64,000 nucleotides of DNA from Geminicoccaceae bacterium (GTDB lineage Bacteria > Pseudomonadota > Alphaproteobacteria > Geminicoccales > Geminicoccaceae): the NCBI GenBank assembly GCA_028279345.1, contig JANQNY010000025.1, positions 17,579 to 81,578 of the forward strand, written 5' to 3'. Within the stretch, counting starts at the first letter, position 1, and each line of letters starts with the position of its first letter. The position numbers and the translations under genes are program-made. The notes under the pieces were generated by a model. It saw nothing but the letters and a program-made list of their open reading frames with translations, made no database searches and was not told the origin of the DNA. Below are positions 7,649 through 16,692 of the stretch, one piece after another.

Positions 7649-9109
7649 ATGTCCTCCAAGATGATGCAGTTCGTCTCTACTCCCCAGGCGATGCCAGAAA
7701 AGCGCCCGGCGGAGGCGCGCGCCCACGATTTCGACGAGATCTACGGCCGCTACGCGAAGCCCGGCGCCGCGGAGCAGGCGGCGCGCTGCGAGCAGTGCGG
7801 CGTGCCGTTCTGCCAGGTGCATTGCCCGTTGCACAACAACATCCCCGACTGGCTGAAGCTGACCGCCGAAGATCGCCTGGAGGAGGCCTACGAGCTGTCC
7901 TCGGCGACCAACAACTTCCCGGAGATCTGCGGCCGCATCTGCCCGCAGGATCGGCTCTGCGAAGGCAATTGCGTCATCGAGCAGTCCGGACATGGAACGG
8001 TGACGATTGGCGCCGTCGAGAAGCACATCACCGACACCGCCTTCGACATGGGCTGGGTGAAGCCGGTGCGCCCGACCCGCGAACGCGCCCAGAGCGTTGG
8101 CGTGATCGGCGCCGGGCCAGCCGGCCTCGCCTGTGCCGACGAGTTGAGAAAGCGCGGCTACCAGGTGACCGTGTACGATCGTTATGACCGCGTCGGCGGG
8201 CTGATGATCTACGGCATCCCCGGCTTCAAGCTCGAAAAGCCGATCGTCGAGCGGCGGCACCACCTCTTGGAGGAAAGCGGCGTCACGTTCCGGCTCAACT
8301 TCGAGGTCGGTCGAGACGCAACGCTGGAGAAGCTGCGCCAACGCCATGATGCAGTGTTCATCGCCACCGGTGTCTACAAGGCACGGGCGATCGAGGCGCC
8401 GGGCGTGGGCCAGGATGGCGTCGTCGCCGCCCTCGACTACCTGACGGCGTCCAACCGCAAGGGCTTAGGCGACGACGTCCCCGATTTCGCCAGTGGACGC
8501 CTCGACGCAACGGGAAAGAACGTGGTCGTGATCGGTGGCGGCGACACCGCCATGGACTGCGTGCGCACGGCCGTGCGGCAGGGAGCGCGGTCGGTGCGCT
8601 GTCTCTATCGACGCGACGAGGGCAACATGCCGGGTTCGGCCCGCGAGGTTGCCAACGCCAAGGAAGAGGGCGTCGAGTTCGTCTGGCTGTCGGCGCCGGA
8701 AGCGTTTCACGGCGACGGCCGGGTGACTGCGGTTCGCGCCTGCCGGATGCGGCTCGGCGCACCGGACACGACGGGACGCCAGATGCCCGAGCCGATGCCC
8801 GGATCGAGCTACGTGCTCGACGCCGACCTGGTCATTGAAGCGCTCGGCTTCGACCCCGAGGACCTGCCGACGCTGTTCGGCGCCGACGAACTCCCGGTCA
8901 CGCGCTGGGGCACCATCAAGATCGACTGGAAGTCGATGATGACGGCGCTCCCGGGCGTCTTTGCCGGGGGCGACATCGTCCGCGGCGCGTCGCTCGTCGT
9001 CTGGGGCGTCCGCGACGGCCGCGACGCCGCCAACGGCATCCACCGCTACCTCAAGGCCAAGGATAAGGCAGAGGTGACCTCGCCCGATGTGCTCCAGCTC
9101 GCCTCGTGA
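7649..9109 (+). CDS. gltD: Glutamate synthase (NADPH) small subunit
   Basis: FAD- and NADPH-binding beta subunit of glutamate synthase; it passes electrons to the large subunit for conversion of 2-oxoglutarate and glutamine to two glutamates. N-terminal cysteines C47, C50, C55 and C59 (CEQCGVPFCQVHC) and the later CGRICPQDRLCEGNC segment provide [4Fe-4S] ligands. GVIGAGPAGLACADEL (about 152-167) binds FAD and VVVIGGGDTAMDC (about 291-303) binds NADPH. The gene has 486 residues and a GAGGAG site before the ATG. It lies directly upstream of gltB; the reverse order is commoner in other groups. Confidence 0.97.
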   Translation: MSSKMMQFVSTPQAMPEKRPAEARAHDFDEIYGRYAKPGAAEQAARCEQCGVPFCQVHCPLHNNIPDWLKLTAEDRLEEAYELSSATNNFPEICGRICPQDRLCEGNCVIEQSGHGTVTIGAVEKHITDTAFDMGWVKPVRPTRERAQSVGVIGAGPAGLACADELRKRGYQVTVYDRYDRVGGLMIYGIPGFKLEKPIVERRHHLLEESGVTFRLNFEVGRDATLEKLRQRHDAVFIATGVYKARAIEAPGVGQDGVVAALDYLTASNRKGLGDDVPDFASGRLDATGKNVVVIGGGDTAMDCVRTAVRQGARSVRCLYRRDEGNMPGSAREVANAKEEGVEFVWLSAPEAFHGDGRVTAVRACRMRLGAPDTTGRQMPEPMPGSSYVLDADLVIEALGFDPEDLPTLFGADELPVTRWGTIKIDWKSMMTALPGVFAGGDIVRGASLVVWGVRDGRDAANGIHRYLKAKDKAEVTSPDVLQLAS

Positions 9110-9125
9110 TCCGCGGAACGCGCCC

Positions 9126-12100
9126 ATGACCGATATCGAGACGCGGCGCCGCCGCCACGCCGACAACGTCGCCCGGCTCCGGGCCGCGCACGCCTACGAT
9201 CCGGCGGAGGAGCGCGACGCCTGCGGCGTCGGCTTTGTTGCTTCCGTCGATGGCAGCGCGCGGCGCGAGGTGGTCGTCGCCGGCATCGACGCGCTCAAGG
9301 CGGTCTGGCACCGCGGCGCGGTGGACGCCGACGGCAAGACGGGTGACGGCGCGGGCATCCACCTCGCCATCCCGCAGGACTTCTTCCGGGCACAGCTCAA
9401 GGGCTCGCGCGCCGTCGAGGGGCCGATTGGCGTCGGCATGGTCTTCCTGCCGCGCACGGACTTCGCTTCGCAGGAAACCTGCCGGACGATCGTCGAGACG
9501 GAGATCCTAGCGTTCGGCTACCAGATCCTCGGCTGGCGCCAGGTCCCGGTCGACATCTCGGTGATCGGCGAGAAGGCGATCGCCACGCGTCCCGAGATCG
9601 AGCAGATCATGATCGGCAATCCGGCGGGGCGCGACGTCGAAGTCTTCGAACGTGAACTCTACATCATTCGCCGGCGCATCGAGAAGCGCGTCCTCGAAGA
9701 GAACATTACCTCGTTCTACATCTGCTCGTTGAGCTGCCGCTCCCTGATCTACAAGGGACTCTTTCTGGCTGAACAGCTGTCCGTCTTCTATCCAGACCTC
9801 ATGGACGAGCGCTTCGTCTCCAATTTCGCGGTCTTCCACCAGCGCTACTCGACCAACACCTGGCCGTCCTGGCCGTTGGCACAGCCCTTTCGGACCCTCG
9901 CGCACAACGGCGAGATCAATACGATCCGTGGCAACACCAACTGGATGATGAGCCACGAGACGCGCATGGAGAGCGATCTCTTCGGCGATCACAACGAGGC
10001 GGTGAAGCCGATCATCCAGAAGGGCAGCTCCGATAGCGCCGCGCTCGATGCGGTCTTTGAGGCGCTGGTCCGCGGCGGCCGCGCGCTGCCGCTTGTGAAG
10101 ACTCTGCTCATCCCGCCTGCCTGGTCGCGAAAGATCGTGATGCCCGAGGCGCACCGCGATCTTTTCGCCTACTGCAACTGCGTCATGGAACCCTGGGACG
10201 GGCCAGCCGCCGTCGTCGCCACGGACGGACGTTGGGTGATCGCGGGCATGGACCGGAACGGGCTCAGGCCGCTCCGCTACGCGCGGACCGCCGACGGCCT
10301 GCTCGTCGCCGGCTCGGAGACCGGCATGGTACCGCTCGCAGAAGCCGGCATCGTCGAGAAGGGACGCGTAGGGCCCGGCGAGTGCATCGGCGTCGACATG
10401 GCGACCGGCACCTTCTATCGCGACGTCGCCTTGAAGGATCATCTGGCGAGCCAGAAGCCCTACTCGACTTGGGTGGCGCGGATCGCGCGGCCGGACCGGG
10501 CCGACGAGGCACCGCGGCAGGTCGACGTGTCGATGGACAAGGATGAGCTGCGTCAGCGGCAAAAGCTCTTCGATTGGAGCGTCGAAGATCTAGAGCTCAT
10601 CCTCGCGCCGATGGTCCAGGACGCCAAGGAAGCGGTGGGTTCCATGGGTGACGACACGCCGCTCGCTGTGTTGTCGACGAAGTACCGTGGCTTGCACCAC
10701 TTCTTCCGTCAGCAGTTCAGCCAGGTTACCAACCCGCCGATCGACCCGTTGCGCGAATGGCGAGTGATGAGTTTGAAGACCCGCTTCGGTAATCTGGGCA
10801 ACATCTATGATGAGACGCCGGAGCAGACGGCGATCCTAGAGTTGGAATCGCCGCTTCTCCTGTCGCGAGAGCTCGAGTTGCTGCGGGAGTATTTCGGCGA
10901 CCGGTGTGCCGAGCTCGACTGCACCTTCCCAATCGCGGGTTCCGCCACGGTGCTCAGAGATGAGCTCGACCGCTTGCGGCGCGAAGCGGAAGATGCCGTC
11001 CGCGGTGGGTGCGAGAATTTAGTCCTTAGCGATCGCCGGCTCGGCGCGGAGCGCGCGCCCATGCCGATGATCCTCGCAGCCGGTGCCGTACACAGTCATC
11101 TCGTGCGCCAAAGGCTCAGGAGCTTCAGCTCGATTACGGTGCGCACGGGCGAGTGTCTCGATGTGCATTATGTGGGCGTGCTGATCGGCATCGGCGTGAC
11201 CGCAGTCAATCCCTACCTGGCGGAGGCGAGCATCGCCGACCGCCACAGTCGAGGCCTGTTCCCTGGGCTCCACCTCGATACGTGCTTGGCCCGCTACAAG
11301 GAAGCGGTGGGCCAAGGCCTCCTCAAGATCATGTCGAAGATGGGAATCTCGATCATCAGCTCCTATCGCGGGGGCTACAACTTCGAGGCGGTGGGGCTGT
11401 CGCGCTCGCTCTGCGCCGAGTACTTCCCCGGCATCACGACCCGCATCTCCGGCATCGGGCTCCGCGGCCTCACACAGAGGATCCTCAGCCGCCACGAAGA
11501 AGCCTTCGACAGCTCCGGGCCGATCACGATCGGCGGCTTCTACCGCTATCGTCGCGGCGGTGAGACGCACGCGCTGGAAGCGCAAGCGATTCACCAGCTG
11601 CAGAAGGCGGTCGCCAACAACTCCTACGCCGCCTATCGACAATTCGCCGAGATGATCTATGCGGCGGAACCGGTCTCGATCCGGGACCTTCTCGACTTCA
11701 AGCGGCCTGGCGACGGTGTGCCACTCGACCAGGTGGAGAGCATCACCGAGATCCGGAAGCGTTTCGTCACGCCCGGCATGTCGCTGGGCGCGCTGAGCCC
11801 GGAAGCGCACGAGACCCTATCGATCGCGATGAACCGCATCGGTGCCAAGGCCGACAGCGGCGAAGGGGGCGAAGGGAAGGAGCGCTTCCAGCCGCGCGAG
11901 AACGGCGACAACCCCAATTCGGTGATCAAGCAGGTCGCGTCCGGCCGCTTCGGCGTCACTGCGGAGTATCTCAACGCCTGCAAAGAGATCGAGATCAAGG
12001 TCGCGCAGGGCGCCAAGCCCGGCGAAGGCGGCCAGCTGCCGGGCTTCAAGGTGACCGTCGAGATCGCCCGGCTGCGTCACGCCACCCCCGGCGTCACGCT

Positions 12101-13667
12101 GATCTCGCCGCCGCCGCACCACGACATCTATTCGATCGAGGACCTGGCGCAGCTCATCTACGACCTCAAGCAGATCAATCCGGACGCGCGGGTCTGCGTG
12201 AAGCTGGTTTCGGAGAGCGGCATCGGAACGATCGCTGCCGGCGTCGCCAAGGCCAAGGCCGACGTCATCCTCGTCTCGGGACACAATGGCGGCACGGGTG
12301 CCTCGCCCCAGACCTCGATCAAGTTTGCCGGAACGCCTTGGGAAATGGGGCTCTCCGAGGTCAATCAGCTCCTGACGCTCAACGAGCTGCGCCACCGGGT
12401 GACGCTGCGCACCGACGGTGGCCTCAAGACCGGTCGCGACATCGTCATCGCAGCACTCCTCGGCGCCGAGGAGTATGGCGTGGGTACCGCTAGCCTGGTC
12501 GCCATGGGCTGCATCATGGTCCGGCAGTGTCACTCCAACACCTGCCCGGTCGGCGTCTGCACGCAGCGGCCGGAACTCCGCGACCACTTCACCGGCACAC
12601 CGGAGAAGGTGGTCAACCTCTTCACCTTCATCGCCGAGGAGGTCCGCGAGATCCTCGCCTCCCTGGGCCTGAGGAGCCTCGACGATGCGATTGGACGGAC
12701 CGACCTCCTGAAGCAGGTGAGCCGTGGTGCGGCGGACCTGGACGACCTCGACCTGAACCCCATCCTGAGCCAGGTCGACAGCATCCATCCCAGGCACTGC
12801 ACCATCGACGGACGCAATCCCGTTCCCGACACGCTGGACGCGCGCATGGTCAAGGACGCGGCCCCGATGCTCGAGGACGGCGAGAAGATGCAGCTCGCCT
12901 ACAACGTCCGCAATGTCGACCGCGCGGTTGGCACGCGCATGTCCGCCCACATCACGCGCAAGTGGGGCATGCATCGCCTCAAGCCGGGCCATCTGACGGT
13001 GCGGCTCAGAGGCTCCGCCGGGCAGTCGCTAGGCGCCTTCGCCGTCCGGGGGCTCACGATCGAGCTCTTTGGCGACGCCAACGACTATGTCGGCAAGGGT
13101 CTTTCGGGCGGCACGATCGGCGTGCGCCCGATGGTGTCGTCACCGATCGTCCCGAACGAGAACGTCATCATCGGCAATACCTGTCTTTATGGCGCCACGG
13201 CCGGCAAGCTGTTCGCCGCGGGCCAGGCCGGCGAGCGCTTCGCGGTGCGGAACTCGGGTGCTGTCACCGTGATCGAGGGCTGCGGCGACAATGGCTGCGA
13301 GTACATGACCGGTGGGACCGCGGTGATCCTCGGCGAGACCGGCGACAACTTCGCGGCGGGCATGTCCGGCGGCATGGCGTTCATCTACGACCCGGAGAAC
13401 AAGCTCTACGATCCGGTCAAGCGCCAAGCGCTGCGCCTCAACGACGAGATGGTCGTCTGCCAGCGGATCGAGGTCACTCACTATGCGAAGCTGCTGGAGG
13501 ACCTGCTCACCGAGCACGTCAGCATGACCCAATCGGCATTGGCGACGCGGCTCTTGAGCGACTTCGCCACCGAGAGCGGCTTCTTCTGGCAGATCGTGCC
13601 GAAGGAGATGCTCGACAAGCTGGAGGTGCCGGTGACCGCGGCAGACGCCCTTGCCGATACTGCCTGA
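9126..13667 (+). CDS. gltB: Glutamate synthase (NADPH) large subunit
   Basis: Alpha subunit of glutamate synthase, 1513 residues. The N-terminal amidotransferase nucleophile is Cys33 (DACGVGF) after a propeptide that must be removed, so the ATG at 9126 (MTDIET) fits; an earlier in-frame start would overlap gltD. The FMN-binding synthase domain contains the 3Fe-4S ligands in RQCHSNTCPVGVC, and the C-terminal beta-helix has repeated glycine motifs (GLSGGTIGV, GMSGGMAF). It begins 16 nt after the gltD stop, so the two are one transcription unit for ammonium assimilation. Confidence 0.97.
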   Translation: MTDIETRRRRHADNVARLRAAHAYDPAEERDACGVGFVASVDGSARREVVVAGIDALKAVWHRGAVDADGKTGDGAGIHLAIPQDFFRAQLKGSRAVEGPIGVGMVFLPRTDFASQETCRTIVETEILAFGYQILGWRQVPVDISVIGEKAIATRPEIEQIMIGNPAGRDVEVFERELYIIRRRIEKRVLEENITSFYICSLSCRSLIYKGLFLAEQLSVFYPDLMDERFVSNFAVFHQRYSTNTWPSWPLAQPFRTLAHNGEINTIRGNTNWMMSHETRMESDLFGDHNEAVKPIIQKGSSDSAALDAVFEALVRGGRALPLVKTLLIPPAWSRKIVMPEAHRDLFAYCNCVMEPWDGPAAVVATDGRWVIAGMDRNGLRPLRYARTADGLLVAGSETGMVPLAEAGIVEKGRVGPGECIGVDMATGTFYRDVALKDHLASQKPYSTWVARIARPDRADEAPRQVDVSMDKDELRQRQKLFDWSVEDLELILAPMVQDAKEAVGSMGDDTPLAVLSTKYRGLHHFFRQQFSQVTNPPIDPLREWRVMSLKTRFGNLGNIYDETPEQTAILELESPLLLSRELELLREYFGDRCAELDCTFPIAGSATVLRDELDRLRREAEDAVRGGCENLVLSDRRLGAERAPMPMILAAGAVHSHLVRQRLRSFSSITVRTGECLDVHYVGVLIGIGVTAVNPYLAEASIADRHSRGLFPGLHLDTCLARYKEAVGQGLLKIMSKMGISIISSYRGGYNFEAVGLSRSLCAEYFPGITTRISGIGLRGLTQRILSRHEEAFDSSGPITIGGFYRYRRGGETHALEAQAIHQLQKAVANNSYAAYRQFAEMIYAAEPVSIRDLLDFKRPGDGVPLDQVESITEIRKRFVTPGMSLGALSPEAHETLSIAMNRIGAKADSGEGGEGKERFQPRENGDNPNSVIKQVASGRFGVTAEYLNACKEIEIKVAQGAKPGEGGQLPGFKVTVEIARLRHATPGVTLISPPPHHDIYSIEDLAQLIYDLKQINPDARVCVKLVSESGIGTIAAGVAKAKADVILVSGHNGGTGASPQTSIKFAGTPWEMGLSEVNQLLTLNELRHRVTLRTDGGLKTGRDIVIAALLGAEEYGVGTASLVAMGCIMVRQCHSNTCPVGVCTQRPELRDHFTGTPEKVVNLFTFIAEEVREILASLGLRSLDDAIGRTDLLKQVSRGAADLDDLDLNPILSQVDSIHPRHCTIDGRNPVPDTLDARMVKDAAPMLEDGEKMQLAYNVRNVDRAVGTRMSAHITRKWGMHRLKPGHLTVRLRGSAGQSLGAFAVRGLTIELFGDANDYVGKGLSGGTIGVRPMVSSPIVPNENVIIGNTCLYGATAGKLFAAGQAGERFAVRNSGAVTVIEGCGDNGCEYMTGGTAVILGETGDNFAAGMSGGMAFIYDPENKLYDPVKRQALRLNDEMVVCQRIEVTHYAKLLEDLLTEHVSMTQSALATRLLSDFATESGFFWQIVPKEMLDKLEVPVTAADALADTA

Positions 13668-14109
13668 CGCGCTTCCCGAGGATCCCGCGGACCTGCTCGC
13701 CGCGCTGCGCAGCGCGGCGGGGACCGTCACCGGCGGCTTCGAGCTCACCCTCGGCTATGAGGTGCATCTCGCCGGCGACGACGTACAGATCTGGCTCGAG
13801 ATCGACGATCGGCACGCGAGCCACTACGGGCTCGCCCATGGCGGGGCGACGCTGACGCTGTTGGACACGGTCGGCGGCATGGAAGTCTATGTCCGGGTGC
13901 GGCCGTCCTGGATGGCGACCATCAACTTGGCGAGCCAGTTCCTGGAGCCGGTGGAAAAGGGTCTCGTGGTTGCCACCGCCAGCATCGACCGCCTCGGCAA
14001 GACGGTCGCCCACACGTCGATGGCGCTACACGCGCGCCGCCCCGATGGCCCGGTCCTGGCGACCGCAGTGGCGAGCTACCGATTGTTTCGCAATCCCGAT
14101 CAGGGCTGA
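13651..14109 (+). CDS. PaaI/YdiI-type hotdog-fold thioesterase
   Basis: Single hotdog-domain protein of about 152 residues, likely hydrolysing an acyl-CoA in the cytoplasm. The family hallmark HYGLAHGGATLTLLDTVGG is present, with the HGG turn and the following acidic residue (Asp) at the active site; NLASQFLEP and ATASIDRLGKTVAHT form the later strands. The start is the weak point: the only codon that keeps the full N-terminus is a TTG at 13651 that overlaps the end of gltB by 17 nt. Translational coupling to gltB is therefore likely. The substrate is unknown. Confidence 0.83.
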   Translation: MPILPDALPEDPADLLAALRSAAGTVTGGFELTLGYEVHLAGDDVQIWLEIDDRHASHYGLAHGGATLTLLDTVGGMEVYVRVRPSWMATINLASQFLEPVEKGLVVATASIDRLGKTVAHTSMALHARRPDGPVLATAVASYRLFRNPDQG

Positions 14110-14154
14110 GGCGAAGAACCGCGCGGCGGCAGCCCAGTGACGACGGAAGGTGCT

Positions 14155-14400
14155 TCAGCCGAAGAGCGTCACCAGATCGATGGCTCCTTCCGGAAGCGCC
14201 GAGATCGCGAGCATGCCGTCAGGCCGGCGCTCACGGCTGGACCAGCCATTCGGGCCGGGGCCTGGACAGACCTCCATGCTCCGGTCGTCGAGATCGACGA
14301 TCCAATACTTAGGTGCGCCCGCCGTCGCTTAGCGGTCCGCCTTCGCGGTGCGGTCGTAGTCGAGCGATCACTTCGCCACCTCGACCACCAGCGGATGGCG
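14155..14400 (-). pseudogene. Uma2-family (DUF820) endonuclease relic with two internal stops
   Basis: One continuous minus-strand frame reads RHPLVVEVAK, stop (TGA), SLDYDRTAKADR, stop (TAA), ATAGAPKYWIVDLDDRSMEV, and ends DGMLAISALPEGAIDLVTLFG with a natural TGA. This is the second half of a Uma2/DUF820 PD-(D/E)XK protein: the E-V strand, the YDR-x-x-K helix and the YWIVD strand are all recognisable. The first half is missing and is replaced at about 14400 by an IS66 transposase tail on the other strand. The two stops make it a pseudogene. Confidence 0.7.
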
Positions 14401-14584
14401 GTTCGTCGGCTCCGAGAGCAGCGGCAAGACGGCGGCTACAGCCTTCACCTTGGTTGAAGCGGCGAAGCTCAATGGCGTCCACCCGCTCACTTGGCCGACC
14501 AAACTCCTCAGCCGCATCGCGGACCACAAGATCGCCCGGATCGACGAGCTGCTCCCATGGCGTTACACTGCAGCAGCGGCGTAA
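14399..14584 (+). pseudogene. IS66-family transposase (TnpC) C-terminal fragment
   Basis: The plus-strand frame reads RFVGSESSGKTAATAFTLVE, then AAKLNGVHPLTWPTKLLSRI and ADHKIARIDELLPWRYTAAAA before TAA. IS66 TnpC proteins end with just this layout: a GS-x-x-G-G block, a TLIETAKLNGV-type helix, and the terminal R-I-D-x-LLPW motif. Nothing of the catalytic core remains upstream, where the Uma2 relic begins on the opposite strand. It is a dead end fragment left by an insertion followed by deletion. Confidence 0.7.
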
Positions 14585-14679
14585 CAGGGCGACAGGCCCC
14601 GGGCCCAAAGCGCCTTCTCTGGATGCCAACGTTCCGCCCGACCGCTCGGCAATTGCGGCCTTGGGCGGAGGATCTGACC

Positions 14680-16344
14680 TTGGCTGACGCGACCATCACC
14701 GTTGGTGCCTACCTGGCGCAGCGGCTCAAGCAAGTGGGCGTGCGGCACGTGTTCGGAGTGCCGGGCGACTATGTGCTGCATCTAATGGACCGCGTCATCG
14801 ATAGCGGCATCGAGCTGGTCGGTACCTGCAACGAGCTCAACGCAGGCTATGCGGCGGACGCCTATGCCCGGATGAACGGGGTGGGTGCCATCTGCGTGAC
14901 CTATGGCGTCGGCGCGTACAGCGCGCTCAACGCCGTGGCCGGCGCCTATGCCGAGCAGGTGCCGTTGATTACGCTCATCGGGGGGCCGGCAATCACTGCG
15001 CGGGGGCGGTCGATGCAGCTGCATCACAGCGCCGGCGACCTCCGCACTCAGCTCGCGATCTTCGGCCATGTCACAGTGGCGGCAGTACTGCTGACCGACC
15101 CGGCGGAGGCACCCGCGCAGATCGACGCAGCGATCGGAGAATGCCTGACGCAAAAGCGACCGGTAGTCATCGAGGTGCCGACCGACCTGGTGGACCGGCC
15201 GTGCGCCGCGCCCGCACGGTTCCGCCATGCGCTGCCGGCAAGCGCGCCCGAGGCCCTGGGCGAGGCGCTGGACGAGATCGTGGCGATGCTCGAAGGCGCC
15301 AAACGGCCGGCGATGGTCGCCGGTGTGGAACTACACCGCTACGGCTTGCTCGACGCGTTCGGCCGACTGGTCACCAAGAGCGAGATCCCGGTCGCGACGA
15401 CGCTGCTGGGCAAGACCGTCATCTCGGAGCTCGATGAGCGGGCGGTCGGCGTCTACCACGGCGCTTTGAGCAGGCCCGAGGTGCTGCGGGTCGTCGAGGA
15501 GGCGGACCTGCTCCTCTGCCTCGGCGTGTGGATGACCGAAATGGACCTCGGCATCTTCACGGCGCGGTTGGACGAGGCGCGGCTGGTCAACGCCAACTCG
15601 CACCGCGTGCGCGTCCGTCACCACTATTTCGAGCCGGTGGAACTCGGCGATCTGGTGCGTGGCCTGGGTGAGCGTATCGACGCTTCAACGGGTGCGCGCG
15701 GCGCGTACACGCCTGCGGTCGCGGCACTCGAGGGCGACCTAGCAGTGGAGCCCGAGCGTCCGCTGACGGTTCGGCACGTGTTCGCTCGGGTGAATCGCCT
15801 GCTGACTGCCGACATGGTCGTCATTCCTGACGGCGGCGATGCGATCTTCGGTGCTGCTGATCTGGTGATGCACGACGATGTCCGCTTCATCGCCCAAGCA
15901 TTTTACCTGTCGATCGGCTACGGCGTGCCCGCGACGCTCGGTGGGCAGCTCGCAGCGCCGGGACGGCGGATCGTGACCATCGTCGGCGACGGCTCATTCC
16001 AGATGACCGCGCAGGAGCTGAGCACACTGATCCGCCACCGGCTCGACCCGATCATCCTTCTCCTCAACAACGACGGATACACGATCGAGCGATTGATCCA
16101 CGAGGGGCCGTACAACGACATCCAGCGGTGGGACTATCAGCGACTGCCTGAGGTGTTCGGCGGCGGGGTGGGCCTGCGGGTCGCCACCGAGGGCGAATTC
16201 GAGCAGGCGCTCGAGCGTGCCGTCGCGCATCAGGGTGGGCCGGTGTTGATCGAGGTCGTCCTCGACCGCCTGGATTCGTGTGATGCGCTGAAACGGCTCG
16301 GTGCGCTGGTCAGCAAGAAGCGGAGAGCGGAATCGGAAGGCTGA
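14680..16344 (+). CDS. Thiamine-diphosphate 2-oxo acid decarboxylase, indolepyruvate/phenylpyruvate decarboxylase-like
   Basis: Cytoplasmic ThDP enzyme of 554 residues that decarboxylates a 2-oxo acid to an aldehyde. Key residues are in place: Glu52 for cofactor activation (NELNAGYAADAYAR), the His115-His116 pair (LHHSAGD) typical of pyruvate/indolepyruvate decarboxylases and absent from acetolactate synthase, the Mg-ThDP motif GDGS (436-439) to NND (463-465), and YTIE with Glu470. A TTG start at 14680 is supported by GGAGG 8 nt upstream and the homologous N-terminus. Indolepyruvate, phenylpyruvate and pyruvate cannot be told apart by eye. With indolepyruvate it would form the auxin precursor indole-3-acetaldehyde. 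Confidence 0.87.
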   Translation: MADATITVGAYLAQRLKQVGVRHVFGVPGDYVLHLMDRVIDSGIELVGTCNELNAGYAADAYARMNGVGAICVTYGVGAYSALNAVAGAYAEQVPLITLIGGPAITARGRSMQLHHSAGDLRTQLAIFGHVTVAAVLLTDPAEAPAQIDAAIGECLTQKRPVVIEVPTDLVDRPCAAPARFRHALPASAPEALGEALDEIVAMLEGAKRPAMVAGVELHRYGLLDAFGRLVTKSEIPVATTLLGKTVISELDERAVGVYHGALSRPEVLRVVEEADLLLCLGVWMTEMDLGIFTARLDEARLVNANSHRVRVRHHYFEPVELGDLVRGLGERIDASTGARGAYTPAVAALEGDLAVEPERPLTVRHVFARVNRLLTADMVVIPDGGDAIFGAADLVMHDDVRFIAQAFYLSIGYGVPATLGGQLAAPGRRIVTIVGDGSFQMTAQELSTLIRHRLDPIILLLNNDGYTIERLIHEGPYNDIQRWDYQRLPEVFGGGVGLRVATEGEFEQALERAVAHQGGPVLIEVVLDRLDSCDALKRLGALVSKKRRAESEG

Positions 16345-16692
16345 CCGAAACGTCGGCCGGCCGGCACGCTCCCTCTGCGATTACGTCCACGCAGGCGGCG
16401 AGCGCGTCGGCCACGATCTCGCCACGGCGATGGCGCGCCTCGGGACCTCTCTGGCGGCCTGGCCATGGGTGCGAACCGGCAGCGGATGCAAGCGATTACG
16501 AACGGGATCTCGACTGGCGCAGCTTACGCCCGCCAGCTCAAACCGCGCGCCAAGGGACACTCGGTCATGGCGACGAGGCTGCGGTGCGGTAGGAAGCATC
16601 TCGCCGGCGGGCAGCGAGCCCCGCTCACGAAGTCGAGAGTTGACGCCTTACGCGCGGAACCTTCGTTGGGGTGCCATCAACGGGAGGCCGTC
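16345..16692. other. Intergenic gap, nothing recognised
   Basis: About 350 nt between the decarboxylase gene and the solute-binding-protein gene. Apart from GGGAGG at 16682-16687, the ribosome site of the next gene, no gene, repeat, RNA or clear terminator was recognised. Confidence 0.5.

Noticed and set aside
11817..12992. Long minus-strand frame antisense to gltB
   Set aside because: gltB motifs, including the iron-sulfur cysteines, lie on the plus strand throughout; the antisense product has no family features.
12527..13855. Plus-strand frame of 442 codons inside gltB
   Set aside because: Out-of-frame shadow rich in Arg and Pro; it crosses the gltB end and thioesterase start, both of which are supported by conserved motifs.
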